Shown one piece after another: positions 40,805 to 50,380 of a stretch of 64,000 bases of DNA. The notes below the pieces were generated by a model that saw only the letters and a list, made by a program, of their open reading frames with translations, ran no database searches and was not told the origin of the DNA. The DNA is from Rhizobium sp. N324 (GTDB lineage: Bacteria; Pseudomonadota; Alphaproteobacteria; Rhizobiales; Rhizobiaceae). Position 1 is the first letter of the stretch, and each line of letters begins with the position of its first letter. The translations under genes and the position numbers were made by a program. The stretch spans positions 124,001-188,000 of the forward strand of contig NZ_CP013632.1 of NCBI RefSeq assembly GCF_001664485.1. Reading direction: 5' to 3'.

Positions 40805-41662
40805 TTAGACGTGTCTGATCAGGAAGCTCCGGATGAACTGAGCAATCTCCTCTGCATGTGTTTCCAAAGCGAAATGGCCGGTATCGAGCAGATGGACCTC
40901 CGCGGCGGGCAGGTCACGCTTATAGGCCTCGGCACCCGCCGGGACGAATGCTGGATCATGTCTGCCCCAGACCGCCAGGAACGGTGGTTGATGATCCTGG
41001 AAATACGCTTGAAACTCCCCATACCGGTCGATGTTTGTTCTGTAGTCGAGGATAAGATCGAGTTGAATGTCTTCCGCACCCGGCCGCGACATGAACGCGA
41101 TATCGAGTTGGTAACCATCGGGCGAAAGACGCTCTTTTGATGTACCGGTGCGGTATTGCCAGTTCTCGATAACCTCCGAAGACAACGAGGCCCGACATGT
41201 CTCTCTGTTTTCGGTGGAGGGCTCCCGCCAATAGGCCTCCCACGCAGTCCATTCATCACTGAACCCGTCAATGTAGGCGTTGCCATTCTGGCTGATTATG
41301 GCGGTGATCCGCTCCGGATTGGCCGTCGCCATCCTGAACCCGACCGGTGCGCCGTAATCGAACACGTAAAGTGCATAGCGGCTGAGGCCGAGCGCCTCTG
41401 TGAACCCAGTCACGACAGCGGCGAGATTATCGAATGTGTAAGCAAAATCCCCACGTGGAGGTGAGATCGTTCGACCGAACCCAGGAAGGTCTGGTGCGAT
41501 GACGCGGTACCGATCTGCCAACAGCGGGATCAGATCACGGAACATGTGGCTGGATGACGGAAAACCGTGGAGCAGGAGTAGGACCGGCGCTTCCTTTGAA
41601 CCGGCCTCTCTGTAGAAAACCTCGATGTCTCTAACCTTTTGCGTTTTGTAGCTTACGACCAT
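40805..41662 (-). CDS. Alpha/beta hydrolase with aspartate nucleophile (epoxide hydrolase/dehalogenase-like)
   Basis: A 285-residue alpha/beta hydrolase. The oxyanion region is LLLLHGFPSSSHMFRDLIP. The nucleophile elbow reads YVFDYGAPVGFRM with Asp102 in place of the usual serine, which places it with epoxide hydrolases and haloalkane dehalogenases. The acid and base are likely in VWGRHDPAFVP and DTGHFALETH. It is divergent from a TetR gene with a clear palindrome between them. The substrate is unknown. Confidence 0.9.
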   Translation of the reverse strand: MVVSYKTQKVRDIEVFYREAGSKEAPVLLLLHGFPSSSHMFRDLIPLLADRYRVIAPDLPGFGRTISPPRGDFAYTFDNLAAVVTGFTEALGLSRYALYVFDYGAPVGFRMATANPERITAIISQNGNAYIDGFSDEWTAWEAYWREPSTENRETCRASLSSEVIENWQYRTGTSKERLSPDGYQLDIAFMSRPGAEDIQLDLILDYRTNIDRYGEFQAYFQDHQPPFLAVWGRHDPAFVPAGAEAYKRDLPAAEVHLLDTGHFALETHAEEIAQFIRSFLIRHV

Positions 41663-41722
41663 TTTTGGAACTCCTTCTCAAACGTCTCGGCAAACCAACA
41701 GTCAACGGATGGATGTAAAATA

Positions 41723-41736
41723 CGACCGAACGGTCG
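41723..41736. promoter_or_regulatory. TetR-type operator between the hydrolase and tetR genes
   Basis: CGACCGAACGGTCG is a perfect 6+2+6 palindrome in the 135-bp divergent region. It resembles known TetR-family operators rich in ACCGnnCGGT and probably controls both genes. Confidence 0.75.
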
Positions 41737-41797
41737 GTTGTCAACCCTTCAAGGTTGCTGTATCAAGTGTCGTAGAAGCCTGGCTCGGAGAAGACGT

Positions 41798-42364
41798 ATG
41801 AAAGTCATGAGAGAAACGATCGTATCGACGGCGAGGGAATTGTTTCGATCGAGAGGGTATGCCGGCGCATCGATGAACGACCTCGCGGATGCCGTGGGCC
41901 TGAAGAAATCATCGCTATACGTCCGCTTCCCCAACAAGGAAGCTCTCGTTCCGGCGGTCCTGGATCTCACCTTGCAAGAGACATTCGGTGAAAGAGACCT
42001 AGGATCAAGGCAATGGGACGCCGAGTTCCTCGAGGTCATAGAACTGATTGCAACCACTCTCGCCGATCGCGGGCGATGCGTAGGCCTGCATCTTGCTTAT
42101 GGCACGAGTGACGAGACCCCGATTGCCAAGGATGCAGTTCGAGCCTTTTTTCAAGCGCACCGCGATAATCTGGCGAGCATCTTGTCCCGCGCCATGCCAG
42201 CCGATGTAGCTCGGAACATCGCGACTGACACATTAGCCCGTTTGGAAGGTGCCACGGCTTTTGTTGCGATATTCGGGGAAAAGGATGCCATGAAGCGAGC
42301 GGTTCGCCTTTCCATCGAAGAAGCTAAAAATGCAGCCGCTGCGACGTCACTGTCTAGCCGGTAG
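41798..42364 (+). CDS. TetR family regulator, divergent from the hydrolase
   Basis: A 188-residue TetR-type repressor: TARELFRSRGYAGASMNDLADAVGLKKSSLYVRFPNKEAL, quoted in part, is the helix-turn-helix near the N-terminus. The start is the ATG at 41798 with CGGAG upstream; longer frames run back into the hydrolase gene. The C-terminal ligand domain is not diagnostic. The palindrome at 41723-41736 is its likely site, by position. Confidence 0.92.
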   Translation: MKVMRETIVSTARELFRSRGYAGASMNDLADAVGLKKSSLYVRFPNKEALVPAVLDLTLQETFGERDLGSRQWDAEFLEVIELIATTLADRGRCVGLHLAYGTSDETPIAKDAVRAFFQAHRDNLASILSRAMPADVARNIATDTLARLEGATAFVAIFGEKDAMKRAVRLSIEEAKNAAAATSLSSR

Positions 42365-43077
42365 CTGCTAAGCAGTGCCGGTCACCGTGGCCCCGCTACC
42401 TCACTGAGTTATGTCGTCAGTTCGAACAGGATTGGGCAATCTGGGGATGGTCCATGCTTCGGCGGGGGCGGCTTTGCCATCACTCCCGCGGGCGGTCTGG
42501 CTGGGCGGACTGAAACCAGTTCGGCCATCATGCTCATTGACATTGACGCGCAGGTCTCTGCCCGCCAGCGGCAGGAGTATCCCTGTTACGTGGACGAACT
42601 GCATGACGCTGTCGGCATCGAGGTCCCCTGATATCGATATTTAATTGTCAAAAAACTCAGTCACCGTAGTTCTCGGCAGGACTCCCACTACGTTGCGCTG
42701 CGGTGTCGCCGGTCCTCCCGCTATAGGGAGGGCGCGATCATGCCTGTTCCTTCCAAAGACGGCTTTGGATCAGGCTTTGCCCCACCGGTTGATCGCCAGG
42801 AAATGGCGCACGAACGGCTTGCCGGGACCATCGAGATAAGTCAGAAGCTTGCCCTGCAGATCGGCTCGGCATTCGAGACCGCCTATGCTGGCGCAGGTGC
42901 TCGGCACAGGATTCGACCATGAGCCATTCGACCATCTTTTGCGGATCGGCGCTGTTTTCAGTCACGCCCCACACATATGCTTGCAATCAAGCATGGTGCC
43001 GTGCCCCCCGGACGATGGGACTGCCGGCTGAGAGAGAGAGCTGCTCGTTAGTTGAAGCCGGGCGAGGGGACTTACCT
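42365..43077. other. Gene-poor stretch between tetR and the SnoaL-like gene
   Basis: Several short frames exist on both strands (for example 42401-42604 minus and 42740-42922 plus), but none has a convincing ribosome binding site with a recognisable motif. I treat the stretch as probable gene debris or spacer. No repeats were seen. Confidence 0.45.
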
Positions 43078-43590
43078 TCAGACGGTAATTTCGGACCCAT
43101 CCGGGTTCGCTTTGATAGAATACCCACCGCCATCTCTGAAACTGCGGACGGTTGCGAAGGTATCTTCCATAAACTGCACGTAGGACAATTTGCCGTTCTC
43201 GCCGCGCGCCAGAACCGAGAAGGGCGACGTCACCGTTTTACCCAAAACGTTTGATGTGTAGGTGAACGTGCCGAAGATCGCCGCGCCGTTCTTATTTTCG
43301 AAACTGTCCTGGATTTCGAAGTTGTCTGTTGTCCAGTAACGGCCGACATCGACGAAAGTCTGAACTAGCCCCTCGGTACCTTCGTTGGTACCAGCCCAAG
43401 GCATGATCCGTTTCAGCTCCGGGTGCTCATAGTTCAGCGAAACATAAATGAAATCGTCTGTCGTGAATTGTTTGACGAACTCCAGGTCGGTCGGGTTCGA
43501 CAGGATCGACTGCAACACCCCCAAAGGCGATGTCGGCGACGCTGGTTCTGCTTTCGATAACTTCTTCTCGGCGTTCGTATCGGTAGACAT
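43078..43590 (-). CDS. SnoaL-like / NTF2-fold protein
   Basis: A 170-residue protein. After a Lys/Ser-rich N-terminus of about 25 residues it shows the NTF2-like pattern: VKQFTTDDFIYVSLNYEHPEL, then FVDVGRYWTTDNFEIQDSF and a beta-rich C-terminus with VRSFRDGG. NTF2-fold proteins include small isomerases, dehydratases and binding proteins; nothing identifies the ligand. It follows the aldehyde dehydrogenase gene after 32 bp on the same strand. Confidence 0.75.
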   Translation of the reverse strand: MSTDTNAEKKLSKAEPASPTSPLGVLQSILSNPTDLEFVKQFTTDDFIYVSLNYEHPELKRIMPWAGTNEGTEGLVQTFVDVGRYWTTDNFEIQDSFENKNGAAIFGTFTYTSNVLGKTVTSPFSVLARGENGKLSYVQFMEDTFATVRSFRDGGGYSIKANPDGSEITV

Positions 43591-43622
43591 GGTTATTCCT
43601 CCTTTTGAGCGACCTTGGGGTG

Positions 43623-45101
43623 TTAGCGTTGCGTCAAGCCCGGCTTGAGCGCGATGTGCTTGTGTTCGATGAAATCGTCGAGCGCCGCCAGACCGTTCAG
43701 GCGGCCAAGGCCAGACTGCTTGAACCCGCCCTCTTCGGTACCGTCGTAAACTTTCGCCCAGTCATTGATCCACACCGAGCCCGCTTCGAGCGCCTGCGCA
43801 ACGCGCAAGGATCGATCGACATCGCGTGTCCAAATGCTGGCCGACAGTCCGTACTCATTGTCGTTGGCAAGCCGGATCGCTTCCGCCTCGTCTGAGAACC
43901 GCTGAATCGTCAGCACCGGACCAAAGGTTTCCTCTCGGATGATGGCGAGACTGTTGTCGGAGACTTCCAGAAGGGCTGGGCGGAAGAACGCTCCGCTTGC
44001 GAGCAAACCCTCTTTGATGGGACCGCCACGCTCGACCACCTTCGCCCCGGCTGCGATAGCGGCCTCGACAACACCATCGACCCGCTCGACGTTAGCGCGG
44101 TCGATCAAAGGCCCCATGTCGCTGGATGGTTCGGCGGCAGGGCCGACTTTGACGTTGCGCAACCGCTCAGCCAAGCCGTCGCGAACGGCCTCGTATTTCC
44201 CATTTTGCACGAGCAAGCGGGAGCCCGTCATGCAGAATTGGCCGCTGAAGACAGTCAGCGCCTTTTCCAGAACCGGCAAGGCGGCATCAAGGTCTGCATC
44301 GTCAAAGACGATCATCGGCGTCTTACCGCCGAGCTCCATTCCGAAGCGCTTGAGATACTTCGCGCCGGTGCTGCTGATGGCTCGGCCGGTACGTGTCGAC
44401 CCGGTGAAACTGACAACCGGAACCTCCGGCGAATCCACGAGATAGGCAGAGCCCTCAGGCCCGCTCTCGAAAAACAAATTGATCACGCCATTCGGCAGGT
44501 CTTCTGCTTCGGCCATGACCTCCGCCATGACGCTCGCTGTCTGTGCTACTTGCGCCGGGAGCTTGATGACCGTGGTGCATCCAGCAGCAAGCGCTGGGGC
44601 GAGTGATCGGATCGTCAGAATAACCGGAGAGTTCCAAGGCGCAATGACCGCCGCGACCCCCATCGGTTGCCGAAGGATCAGGGAGATGCTGCCGGGCTTT
44701 GGTGCCAATGCCCGTCCACCTTCGACCAGGGCAGTCGCTGCCGAGTAGCGAAGTTTGCTCGCAACCATGTCCAATTCGAACGCGGCTTCTGCCTTCACCT
44801 TGCCGTTCTCCAGCGACAGAATTTCAAGCAGTCTGTCGCGGTTTCGTTCAAAGGCGCAGGCTAGTTGATCGAGCACACGCGCCCGCAATTCATGATCATG
44901 CGCCCACATGGTCTCACGAAAGGCTTTAGAGGCTGCTGCCACCGCAAATTTCGCTGCCTCAAGGCCATAGTCGGGGTAGTGACCGATTACGTTATAAGTC
45001 GCTGGGTCAATTGACTGTTTCAACTGACCTTCTTGGCACTGAGATCCGTTGATCCAATTGAAGGCGTTGCGGCTCGCTATGCTGTCAGGGGTCGTGGTCA
45101 T
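43623..45101 (-). CDS. Aldehyde dehydrogenase
   Basis: A 492-residue NAD(P)-dependent aldehyde dehydrogenase. Key sites are the cofactor region VIAPWNSPVILTIRSLAPAL, the general base in MELGGKTPMIVFDDADLD, the catalytic cysteine in SGQFCMTGSRLLV, and EETFGPVLTIQRF near the C-terminus. All essential residues are present and the length is normal. The ATG at 45101 is preferred over an upstream ATG that would overlap the next gene. It is in a minus-strand set with the SnoaL-like protein and a small membrane protein, divergent from a LysR regulator. Confidence 0.93.
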   Translation of the reverse strand: MTTTPDSIASRNAFNWINGSQCQEGQLKQSIDPATYNVIGHYPDYGLEAAKFAVAAASKAFRETMWAHDHELRARVLDQLACAFERNRDRLLEILSLENGKVKAEAAFELDMVASKLRYSAATALVEGGRALAPKPGSISLILRQPMGVAAVIAPWNSPVILTIRSLAPALAAGCTTVIKLPAQVAQTASVMAEVMAEAEDLPNGVINLFFESGPEGSAYLVDSPEVPVVSFTGSTRTGRAISSTGAKYLKRFGMELGGKTPMIVFDDADLDAALPVLEKALTVFSGQFCMTGSRLLVQNGKYEAVRDGLAERLRNVKVGPAAEPSSDMGPLIDRANVERVDGVVEAAIAAGAKVVERGGPIKEGLLASGAFFRPALLEVSDNSLAIIREETFGPVLTIQRFSDEAEAIRLANDNEYGLSASIWTRDVDRSLRVAQALEAGSVWINDWAKVYDGTEEGGFKQSGLGRLNGLAALDDFIEHKHIALKPGLTQR

Positions 45102-45148
45102 ATCTCTGGATCCTTCGACTTTCGAGTAATCGTCCAAGAAGGACGAGA

Positions 45149-45406
45149 TTAGAGCCGGTTTCTCGATTGCCACCGCACAATTGCCTTTTCCATTTTCCCG
45201 ACAACTGTCCTGACTGTGGGCAGGCTAACGTTGGTTACAATCGGTACGATCATGAGCGTTGCGCCCAAAACACGCAGTGGCAGTGGCCAGTTTTGCGTAC
45301 GGTCGCCCACAAGCCAAATAATCAGAAGGACGCTCGGGTAGACGGCGAGCCAAACCATCACGGTCGTTTTCAAGCGTTCTAGGATCGCCTGTCGCAGCCG
45401 GGTCAT
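45149..45406 (-). CDS. Small two-span membrane protein
   Basis: An 85-residue protein with two hydrophobic segments (TVMVWLAVYPSVLLIIWLVG and LRVLGATLMIVPIVTNV) and basic ends, the layout of a small inner-membrane hairpin protein. No family is recognised. It is the first gene after the LysR promoter region and lies 47 bp before the aldehyde dehydrogenase gene, so it is probably co-transcribed with it. Confidence 0.65.
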   Translation of the reverse strand: MTRLRQAILERLKTTVMVWLAVYPSVLLIIWLVGDRTQNWPLPLRVLGATLMIVPIVTNVSLPTVRTVVGKMEKAIVRWQSRNRL

Positions 45407-45588
45407 TACTTGTCCGACCCGTTAGCCGGCGCGTTGGTAGATAGGGGTGCGCGAGTGAAAGACATGACTACTTCCTCCCAAAGCTAGTTCGACATTTTAT
45501 GGCGATCTGCGCCAGCGTTTGCTGCCTGATATTGAACAATCGTAGTAGTTGACGGAATAGGGGTACGCGTCGCATCATACCGGACATA

Positions 45589-46500
45589 ATGTCGTCAATC
45601 GTCACCATAGAGTCCCTCAGCGGCCTTGTCGCATTTTCAGTCGCCGTCGAAACCGGAAGTTTCGCGGCTGCGGGAAGGAAGCTCGGCCTATCCGCATCGG
45701 CCGTGGGCAAAGCGGTAGAGCGCCTTGAAGCGCGTCTAGGTCTGCGGTTGTTGAACCGTACGACCAGGTCGCTAGCCGTGACCGGCGAAGGTGACATCCT
45801 GTACCGGTACGTCACCCGTATCGTGAAAGAACTGCAAGATGCTGAGCAAGAGCTTCATCTGGTCCAGAAGGCGCCCCGAGGTCGCCTAAAGGTGAGCGTG
45901 CCCACAGTGTTAGGTCGCAAGATCGTCATGCCGGCGCTCCTTGATTTTCGAACCCGGTTTCCAGAGGTGACGACCGAAATCAGCCTCGATGACGTGAAGG
46001 TCGATATCATCGAGGGCGGATATGACGTGGTGCTGCGACTTGGAGAGCTGGACGACTCAACCTTACGCGCACGAAGGATCGGACCACATACGTTCACAAC
46101 GTGCGCCTCACCCGAATATCTTGCCCACCGCGGCATTCCGCAAAGTCCAGCAGATCTCCATAATCATTGCTGTATATACTATCGTTTTCCAACCACCGGT
46201 CGGCCTGAGGTTTGGGCGTTCAAGAATTCACCCCAAGCAACGCCAATCAAGCCGTCTACGATTTTGAACGACGGCGAGGCACTTGCATCGGCCGCACTGG
46301 GTGGATTAGGAATCATTCAGGTGCCGAGCTATCTCGTGAGCGATGACATTGCGGCGGGGCGTCTCCAAGCCGTCCTCGCACATTACACGGACGAACGTGG
46401 CAGCGTTTCCCTTGTCTGGCCCCCTATGTCGGCAAGAGCGCCTAAAGTTCGCGCTTTCATTGATTTCATGGCCGAGCGCGTTTCTCAAAAGCTTTATTGA
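45589..46500 (+). CDS. LysR family regulator, divergent from the aldehyde dehydrogenase operon
   Basis: A 303-residue LysR-type protein. The N-terminus has SFAAAGRKLGLSASAVGKAV and LLNRTTRSLAVTGEG (helix-turn-helix), and the effector domain begins GRLKVSVPTVLGRKIVMPAL. The valine/glycine in SAVGKAV instead of the common SAVSRAV is a small peculiarity of the recognition helix. It is divergent, with 182 bp, from the small membrane protein-aldehyde dehydrogenase set and is their likely regulator. Confidence 0.92.
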   Translation: MSSIVTIESLSGLVAFSVAVETGSFAAAGRKLGLSASAVGKAVERLEARLGLRLLNRTTRSLAVTGEGDILYRYVTRIVKELQDAEQELHLVQKAPRGRLKVSVPTVLGRKIVMPALLDFRTRFPEVTTEISLDDVKVDIIEGGYDVVLRLGELDDSTLRARRIGPHTFTTCASPEYLAHRGIPQSPADLHNHCCIYYRFPTTGRPEVWAFKNSPQATPIKPSTILNDGEALASAALGGLGIIQVPSYLVSDDIAAGRLQAVLAHYTDERGSVSLVWPPMSARAPKVRAFIDFMAERVSQKLY

Positions 46501-46584
46501 GCCCAAGATCCGTTGTCCATCGCCATCAGACAAACTGTCTGTTTAGTTTTTTATGGCTTAGCGAAAGGCCGTGAACGCGTGAAG

Positions 46585-47463
46585 CTAGGACTTGGAGCCG
46601 GCGTCGAAGCATTCGATCAGCATCTCGGTCAGCACTCGTACTTTCCGGGACGGGTGCTGTCCGGGAGGTCGGACCACGAATATGCCGGCCGTCGGCGGCG
46701 GGTGACGCTGCATCACCTCGACGAGCGTACCGGCGGCGACATGCTGGTCCGTCAGGCCGTTCGGAAGTCTTGCAATTCCAATTCCTTCGAGCGCGGCTGC
46801 AAGGAGCGCGACCCCGTTGTCGGCCTTGAAGCGGCCTTGCGGGCGAATGTTAAGGATCTGGTCGCCATCGGTCACCTGCCAGACTTCCGTTCCCTGCATG
46901 AGGGCTTCATGCTCGAGGAGTTCGTCCGGCGTTTCGGGGGCGCCGTTTGCGGCAATGTAGGAAGGGCTCGCTACGAATTTCCCGTAGAGAGGCCCCACGC
47001 GTCGGGCAATGAGGTTCGAGTCCGGCAGATACCCGATCCGGATGGCGCAGTCGAAACCCTCGGTGAGCAGATCGACGAAGCGGTCGGTGTAGCAGGAGTG
47101 GACATGAAGCTGCGGGTGTCGGCGCGCCATCTGAGACAAGACGGGGGCGAAGTGCGTCGGGCCGAAGGATAGCGGCACCGCAACCCGCAGGCGACCTCGA
47201 AGCTCGCCTGCCGGCAGGATCGTCTCGCGAGCGGCGTCGATTTCGGCCGTTACCCGAGCGGCATAGTCCCGGAAAGTCGTCCCTTCTTCCGTGAGTGCGA
47301 TGCCCCGCGTCGTACGCGAGACGAGCTGCGCGCCAAGCTCGGCTTCGAGCCTGGCGATCCGTCTGCTGACCATGGACTTCGAGACGCCGAGGCGCTGCGC
47401 GGCAGGCGTCACACCGCCCGCATCGGCGACTTCCACAAAGGTCCTGAGATCCTCGACTTCCAT
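46585..47463 (-). CDS. LysR family regulator, divergent from the isochorismatase-like gene
   Basis: A 292-residue LysR-type regulator: MEVEDLRTFVEVADAGGVTPAAQRLGVSKSMVSRRI (quoted in part) is the DNA-binding domain, and GRLRVAVPLSFGPTHFAPVL starts the effector domain. It is divergently arranged, with 135 bp, from the isochorismatase-like and pirin genes, and so is their probable regulator. Confidence 0.92.
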   Translation of the reverse strand: MEVEDLRTFVEVADAGGVTPAAQRLGVSKSMVSRRIARLEAELGAQLVSRTTRGIALTEEGTTFRDYAARVTAEIDAARETILPAGELRGRLRVAVPLSFGPTHFAPVLSQMARRHPQLHVHSCYTDRFVDLLTEGFDCAIRIGYLPDSNLIARRVGPLYGKFVASPSYIAANGAPETPDELLEHEALMQGTEVWQVTDGDQILNIRPQGRFKADNGVALLAAALEGIGIARLPNGLTDQHVAAGTLVEVMQRHPPPTAGIFVVRPPGQHPSRKVRVLTEMLIECFDAGSKS

Positions 47464-47598
47464 TGGCGTTCCCCAACCTGCAACACGGCTTGCCTCCTTT
47501 CAGGACTACCGTATCGCGTCCTGGACTGACAAGGTCAGCGTGGATCGCTCCTTAGAGAGCGCTCGCCTTTCGTTTCAACGAACAGCCAAGGACATTGC

Positions 47599-48258
47599 AT
47601 GACCTTTCGTAACGGCCTCAACTCGCTTCTTCGCCCGCAAGACTCGGTACTCGTTCTCATCGACCATCAGGCGTACCAACTCGCGAACGTGAACAGCCAC
47701 GAACCCACGATGGTGGTCAACAACACGGTCGGACTGGCAAAGGCGGCAAAAGCCTTTGAGGTCCCGACGATCCTCACGACCGTCATCGCGGAGCGCGGCG
47801 GCAATCTCTTCCCGCAGATCGCGGACGTGTTTCCCGGCCAGGAGATCATCGACCGTACGTTCATTAACACCTGGCAGGATCCGAAGGTCGTCGATGTCGT
47901 AAAGGCGACCGGTCGCAGGCAACTGATCATCGCGGGCCTCTGGACGGAGGTATGTGTTGCCATGCCGGCAATTCAGGCAGCCGGCGAGGGCTGGGACGTC
48001 ACGGTGATCACCGACGCGTCGGGGGGCGTCTCGGTTGAGGCGCACCAGATCGCGATCCAGCGCATGATCGCAGCCGGCGTCAACATGATGACCTGGCTGG
48101 CGCTCGCAGCTGAGTGGCAGCGGGACTGGGCGCGCGCCGAACAGGCTGCGAAGATCACGGACGTCATCGTCCAGCATTCAGGCGGTAGCGGGATTGCATA
48201 TCTGTGGGAGCAGCAGTTGCTCAACACGGCGGCACCAAGGGCTGGCGCAGGAGTATAA
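47599..48258 (+). CDS. Isochorismatase-like cysteine hydrolase (YcaC type)
   Basis: A 219-residue member of the isochorismatase-like hydrolase superfamily. The catalytic Asp is in SVLVLIDHQAYQLANVNSH and the nucleophilic cysteine in LWTEVCVAMPAIQA; a cis-peptide-like turn precedes it. The YcaC-type C-terminus (VTVITDASGGVSVEAHQIAI) is present. YcaC proteins have no agreed substrate. The pirin gene follows after 88 bp, a pairing seen in other proteobacteria as part of LysR-controlled units. Confidence 0.9.
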   Translation: MTFRNGLNSLLRPQDSVLVLIDHQAYQLANVNSHEPTMVVNNTVGLAKAAKAFEVPTILTTVIAERGGNLFPQIADVFPGQEIIDRTFINTWQDPKVVDVVKATGRRQLIIAGLWTEVCVAMPAIQAAGEGWDVTVITDASGGVSVEAHQIAIQRMIAAGVNMMTWLALAAEWQRDWARAEQAAKITDVIVQHSGGSGIAYLWEQQLLNTAAPRAGAGV

Positions 48259-48346
48259 TCCGACGTAAACGGAGAGTGGGATGCGCTCTGTCGCAGCTTG
48301 CTCTCCCTCTACGAACGGAGATCAGGCCACAAGGAGGATGTAGAAC

Positions 48347-49282
48347 ATGAGCTGGAACCCCGCGATCGAACCCGGATGCCCTGATCAGGTCGGCGTGGAC
48401 GCGATCGAAACGTTGATCGTTCCACGAGCCCGCGACCTCGGCGGTTTCGAGGTCCGACGCGCGCTACCTGCGCCGAACCGACAGATGGTCGGCCCGTTCA
48501 TCTTCTTCGACCAGGCCGGCCCCGCCGAACTCCTGACCGGGCAGGGCGTCGACGTCCGGCCCCACCCTCACATCGGTCTCGGCACCGTCACCTACCTCTA
48601 CCGCGGCGACTTCCACCATCGCGACAGCACTGGAGCTGACCAGATCATCAAGCCGGGCGAGCTGAACTGGATGGTCGCGGGCAGGGGTGTATCGCATTCG
48701 GAGCGCACGAGCTCGGCGGCCCGGACCGGCCCAAACAGCCTATTTGGAATCCAGACATGGCTGGCGCTGCCGGACGGGCAGGAGGACGTGGCGCCTTCTT
48801 TCGAGCACCACGGCAGGAACACGCTTCCGATGATCGAAGACAACGGCATCTCGGCGCGGCTGATCCTGGGAAATGCCTACGGCGAGCACGCTCCCGCCAG
48901 AATGTTTTCGGAGACCTTTTACGCCGACGTCAAGCTGAATCCGCTCGCGCGTCTACCCATGCCCGATGAACATGAAGATCGGGCGATCTACGTTGTCGAA
49001 GGTTCGATCTCGGTCGCCGGACAGGAGTTTGGCACGATGCAGATGATGGTATTCCGTCCCGGCGACAGTATAACCGTCGCGGCCGGCGAGCGGGGCGCCC
49101 GGATCATGATACTCGGGGGCGCAACGTTCTGTGGGCCAAGATACATCTGGTGGAATTTTGTCGCCTCGTCGATGGAACGTATCGAAGACGCCAAGGCCGA
49201 ATGGCGAGCCGGAAAATGGGGCGAGGGCCGTTTCGACCTTCCTGCCGACGACCGCGGGGAGTTCATACCCTTGCCCGATTGA
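48347..49282 (+). CDS. Pirin family protein
   Basis: A 311-residue bicupin of the pirin family. Metal ligands are visible in RPHPHIGLGTVTYLYRGDFHHRDS and in WMVAGRGVSHSERT. Pirins are non-haem iron proteins; some have quercetinase activity and others act as redox-sensing partners. An AAGGAGG ribosome binding site precedes ATG 48347. Which activity applies here is not clear from sequence. Confidence 0.92.
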   Translation: MSWNPAIEPGCPDQVGVDAIETLIVPRARDLGGFEVRRALPAPNRQMVGPFIFFDQAGPAELLTGQGVDVRPHPHIGLGTVTYLYRGDFHHRDSTGADQIIKPGELNWMVAGRGVSHSERTSSAARTGPNSLFGIQTWLALPDGQEDVAPSFEHHGRNTLPMIEDNGISARLILGNAYGEHAPARMFSETFYADVKLNPLARLPMPDEHEDRAIYVVEGSISVAGQEFGTMQMMVFRPGDSITVAAGERGARIMILGGATFCGPRYIWWNFVASSMERIEDAKAEWRAGKWGEGRFDLPADDRGEFIPLPD

Positions 49283-49371
49283 GTCCGCTCCTCAGCCTAA
49301 AGGCAAAGGGTCTGGGTCCGCGGCGATGCAATGAAAGTGGCGAGGTTGCGGGAGAGCGACTGTCTTCGTTG

Positions 49372-49467
49372 TCAAGCGTTTTGCCATGGTCGTCCGTCCC
49401 TGATGATGGCGTTGAGGATGGTGAGCAGCTTGCGCATGGTGGCGACGGTTGCGACGATCTTGGGCTC
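49372..49467 (-). mobile_element. IS110-family transposase C-terminal remnant
   Basis: Read on the minus strand, EPKIVATVATMRKLLTILN and AIIRDGRPWQNA end in a stop at 49372-49374, which is the typical tail of IS110/IS116-type transposases. A TAG lies directly before the fragment and no upstream transposase domain is present, so only about 32 codons survive. Flanking terminal repeats are not evident. Confidence 0.7.
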
Positions 49468-49699
49468 CTATTCGGGCGGTATGTCCGATGCCTTTTTCGA
49501 GACGCAAGTGTGGCTGGTCGCATTGATCATTCGGGCCGGAACGCCTTGATCAGGCGGAAGAGCTCCTCAAACAGCCGACAACAAACGCGTCCTGATTCCA
49601 CCACGCCCCATCAGTCGGAGAGCCGTTTGTATTTCACGCTCTTGCGACTACGTTAAGGGCAATCTCCCTCTCACCAGGGGAAACGACCGGGAGCAAGCC
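49468..49699. other. Spacer between the transposase tail and DUF2277
   Basis: No gene is supported. Sequence on the minus strand just beyond the fragment (encoding LEKGIGHTARI) could be more of a degraded element. Together with 49283-49371 this forms a gene-free stretch of about 400 bp around the remnant. Confidence 0.4.
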
Positions 49700-49966
49700 A
49701 TGTGCCGAAACATCAGACCTCTGTTTAATTTCGACCCGCCAGCGACGGATGAGGAGATTCATGACGCTGCGCTTCAGTTTGTGCGGAAGCTAAGCGGAGC
49801 TACCAAGCCGTCAAAACGCAACGAGGCGGCTTTCGAGCAGGCTGTCCTTACGATCGCGGAGTGCGCCAAGGAGCTGCTGAGTTCGCTGGAGACCTCTCAA
49901 CCTCCTCGAAATCGAGACGAAGTCGCCGCGAAGGCGCTCGCGAGAGCAGCGAAGCGCTTCGCGTAA
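49700..49966 (+). CDS. DUF2277 family protein
   Basis: An 88-residue protein starting MCRNIRPLFNFDPPATDEEI and containing AALQFVRKLSGATKPSKRNEAAFEQAV, quoted in part, an excellent match to DUF2277. The family is widespread, cytoplasmic and without assigned function. It stands alone, flanked by the transposase remnant and a decayed gene. Confidence 0.88.
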   Translation: MCRNIRPLFNFDPPATDEEIHDAALQFVRKLSGATKPSKRNEAAFEQAVLTIAECAKELLSSLETSQPPRNRDEVAAKALARAAKRFA

Positions 49967-50380
49967 GATGAAGGCGCCACGCGAACTCCGCGAAATCGAG
50001 CCTGTGAAAACCCGCAACCCAGCTGTCTTGTGAAGGTGCCATCGGCGTTTGCCATCTGCAGCACAGCGATCAGAGAAACGACGTCTGGATGCACATAGCT
50101 TTTCGCTTTCGCGGGGAGCTTCACCGTTTCCTTGACAGCGGAGTACAGCTTGATCACTCAGCGGTGCGACCCTCGCGGGGCGCGCTCGCGACCTTCAGAG
50201 CCGATAACGGCTGCGTTCTTTCGCCACTTGTTCGGGACTATAGGGGTCGAGCGCGTCATCGAACCTGGTCCACCCCTCTGCTATGTAAGCGGCGCGGCGC
50301 TCAGCCGGGTCGACAAAGTTGGACCGCTTGAGGATCGCTCCCGCTTCGGGGACAAGGGCGTCTTGAACCCTTGCAGTGAC
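49967..50380. other. Gene-free stretch after DUF2277
   Basis: A minus-strand frame (49897-50157, starting MIKLYSAVKETVKLPAKAKS) looks partly protein-like but overlaps DUF2277 and has no good ribosome binding site. No other structure was recognised. Confidence 0.4.

Noticed and set aside
45224..45236. GCTAACGTTGG within the small membrane protein gene
   Set aside because: The right arm of the LacI-type operator is missing and the gene is far from the regulon.
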